Both the position numbers and the translations under genes were made by a program. The notes under the pieces are model-generated. The model ran no database searches. It was not told the DNA's origin and was given only the letters and a program-made list of their open reading frames with translations. DNA of 5,173 nt from Chloroflexota bacterium (lineage in GTDB: Bacteria; Chloroflexota; Anaerolineae; Anaerolineales; Anaerolineaceae), in assembly GCA_023406965.1 (NCBI GenBank), contig JAEXTI010000505.1, positions 1 through 5,173 of the forward strand, read 5' to 3'. This document shows positions 4,546 to 5,173 of this stretch, piece after piece (within the stretch, counting starts at the first letter, position 1; every line of letters starts with the position of its first letter).

Positions 4546-5173
4546 TGCCCCACCCCCAACCAGACCGCTACCAGGGTCATCAAGGCTACCCCAATCACCG
4601 GGATGATGCCGTACCCCAACACCGGGCGCATGACCACACCCTCGTTATCCCCCAGGCCCACCGTGCTGCAGCCCACAATCACCTTGGCGGGGGCCATGAC
4701 GCTGCCCAGCGAACCGCCCGCCGTCTGCGCGCCCAAAATGAGCGGCACGCTCAGTTGCAGTAGCTCGGCGGTGCGCATTTGCAGCCCGGCGAACAAGACA
4801 TTGGAGTTGTTGTTGCTGCCGGTGATGAACGCCCCCAAGGCGCCCAGGAAAGGCGCCGCCAGGGGATAGAAAGTTTTACCGAAACTATGGCTCAAGCCTT
4901 CGGCCAGCAGGTTGGTCATGCCGGTGTTCGACATCAGCACCGCCATACCCACCATTGCCACGATGCCCAGGCTGGAGTTGACCGCCCCGCGCACGGTCAG
5001 GTCGAAGATTTTGCGCCCTGCGCCCGGTTTATAGTAGCCCGCCCTCGCATAGATGAAGTAGGCAATCAGGGATGAGTACAGCAGGATGGCGCCGGGGTGG
5101 CCCAACAGGTAGATCTTGCGCCCGCTTTCAGCCGGAACCACCCACCCGGCAGAGGTGGCCAGTTCGGGAAAGG
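4542..5173 (-). CDS. L-lactate permease (LctP) family transporter, C-terminal part
   Basis: The reading frame is open to the right edge, so only the last 209 residues are seen. It continues upstream of the GTG at 5141 with FPELATSAGWV, so that GTG is internal. LctP permeases import L-lactate, D-lactate or glycolate with protons through the cytoplasmic membrane. Support comes from LGALGAFITGSNNNSNVLF, which corresponds to the family's GxxLTGSDTSSNxLF motif, and LILGAQTAGGSLGSVMAPAKVI, which corresponds to the family's AANSSGGVMGKMISPQSI region. Both lie between multiple hydrophobic spans. The motif variants (SNNNSN for SDTSSN, APAK for SPQS) suggest a divergent subfamily, so the substrate is uncertain. 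It is followed by the coupled 61-aa membrane protein gene. Confidence 0.8.
   Translation of the reverse strand, partial: FPELATSAGWVVPAESGRKIYLLGHPGAILLYSSLIAYFIYARAGYYKPGAGRKIFDLTVRGAVNSSLGIVAMVGMAVLMSNTGMTNLLAEGLSHSFGKTFYPLAAPFLGALGAFITGSNNNSNVLFAGLQMRTAELLQLSVPLILGAQTAGGSLGSVMAPAKVIVGCSTVGLGDNEGVVMRPVLGYGIIPVIGVALMTLVAVWLGVGQ

Overview
The window looks like chromosomal DNA from a GC-rich bacterium. My best guess is a Chloroflexi (Anaerolineae-like) genome. This is inferred from GC-rich coding, a Pro/Thr-rich lipoprotein linker, a kinase-like fusion protein and an ATPase-wHTH protein of a style I associate with that phylum; no marker gene in the window proves it.

Layout, left to right. (a) 1-32 (-): the first ten codons of a probable secreted or membrane protein with a strong ribosome binding site. 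(b) 33-360: non-coding and densely structured. It holds three copies of the octamer GTTGACAA in helical phase (a Pho-box-like site), a rho-independent terminator for the minus strand, and a 119-bp inverted-repeat element that also supplies the stop codon of the next gene. (c) 361-2564 (-): a two-gene operon. A 52-aa one-helix protein overlaps, by ATGA, a 682-aa lipoprotein-like protein with a P/T-rich linker, an outer domain, one membrane span and an inner APH/protein-kinase-fold domain with an intact HGDxxxxN motif. (d) 2565-2698: a divergent intergenic region with nested, nearly concentric inverted repeats. (e) 2699-4287 (+): a two-gene operon of a nitroreductase-family flavoprotein and, coupled by TAATG, a P-loop ATPase with a C-terminal OmpR/PhoB-type winged helix. 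(f) 4299-4361: an exceptionally long perfect hairpin with a T-tract, the terminator of that operon. (g) 4360-5173 (-): the 3' part of an L-lactate permease (LctP) family gene, overlapped by ATGA with a 61-aa two-helix membrane protein gene whose stop codon lies in the terminator T-tract.

How the parts may work together: the divergent pair of operons pairs a trans-membrane kinase-like receptor with a DNA-binding ATPase across a shared palindromic control region. This fits a one-locus signalling circuit (outer sensing, inner phosphotransfer, ATP-dependent transcription factor, redox flavoenzyme). That circuit is inference. Seen directly are the domain motifs, the overlaps and the palindromes. 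The lactate permease unit is probably functionally separate.
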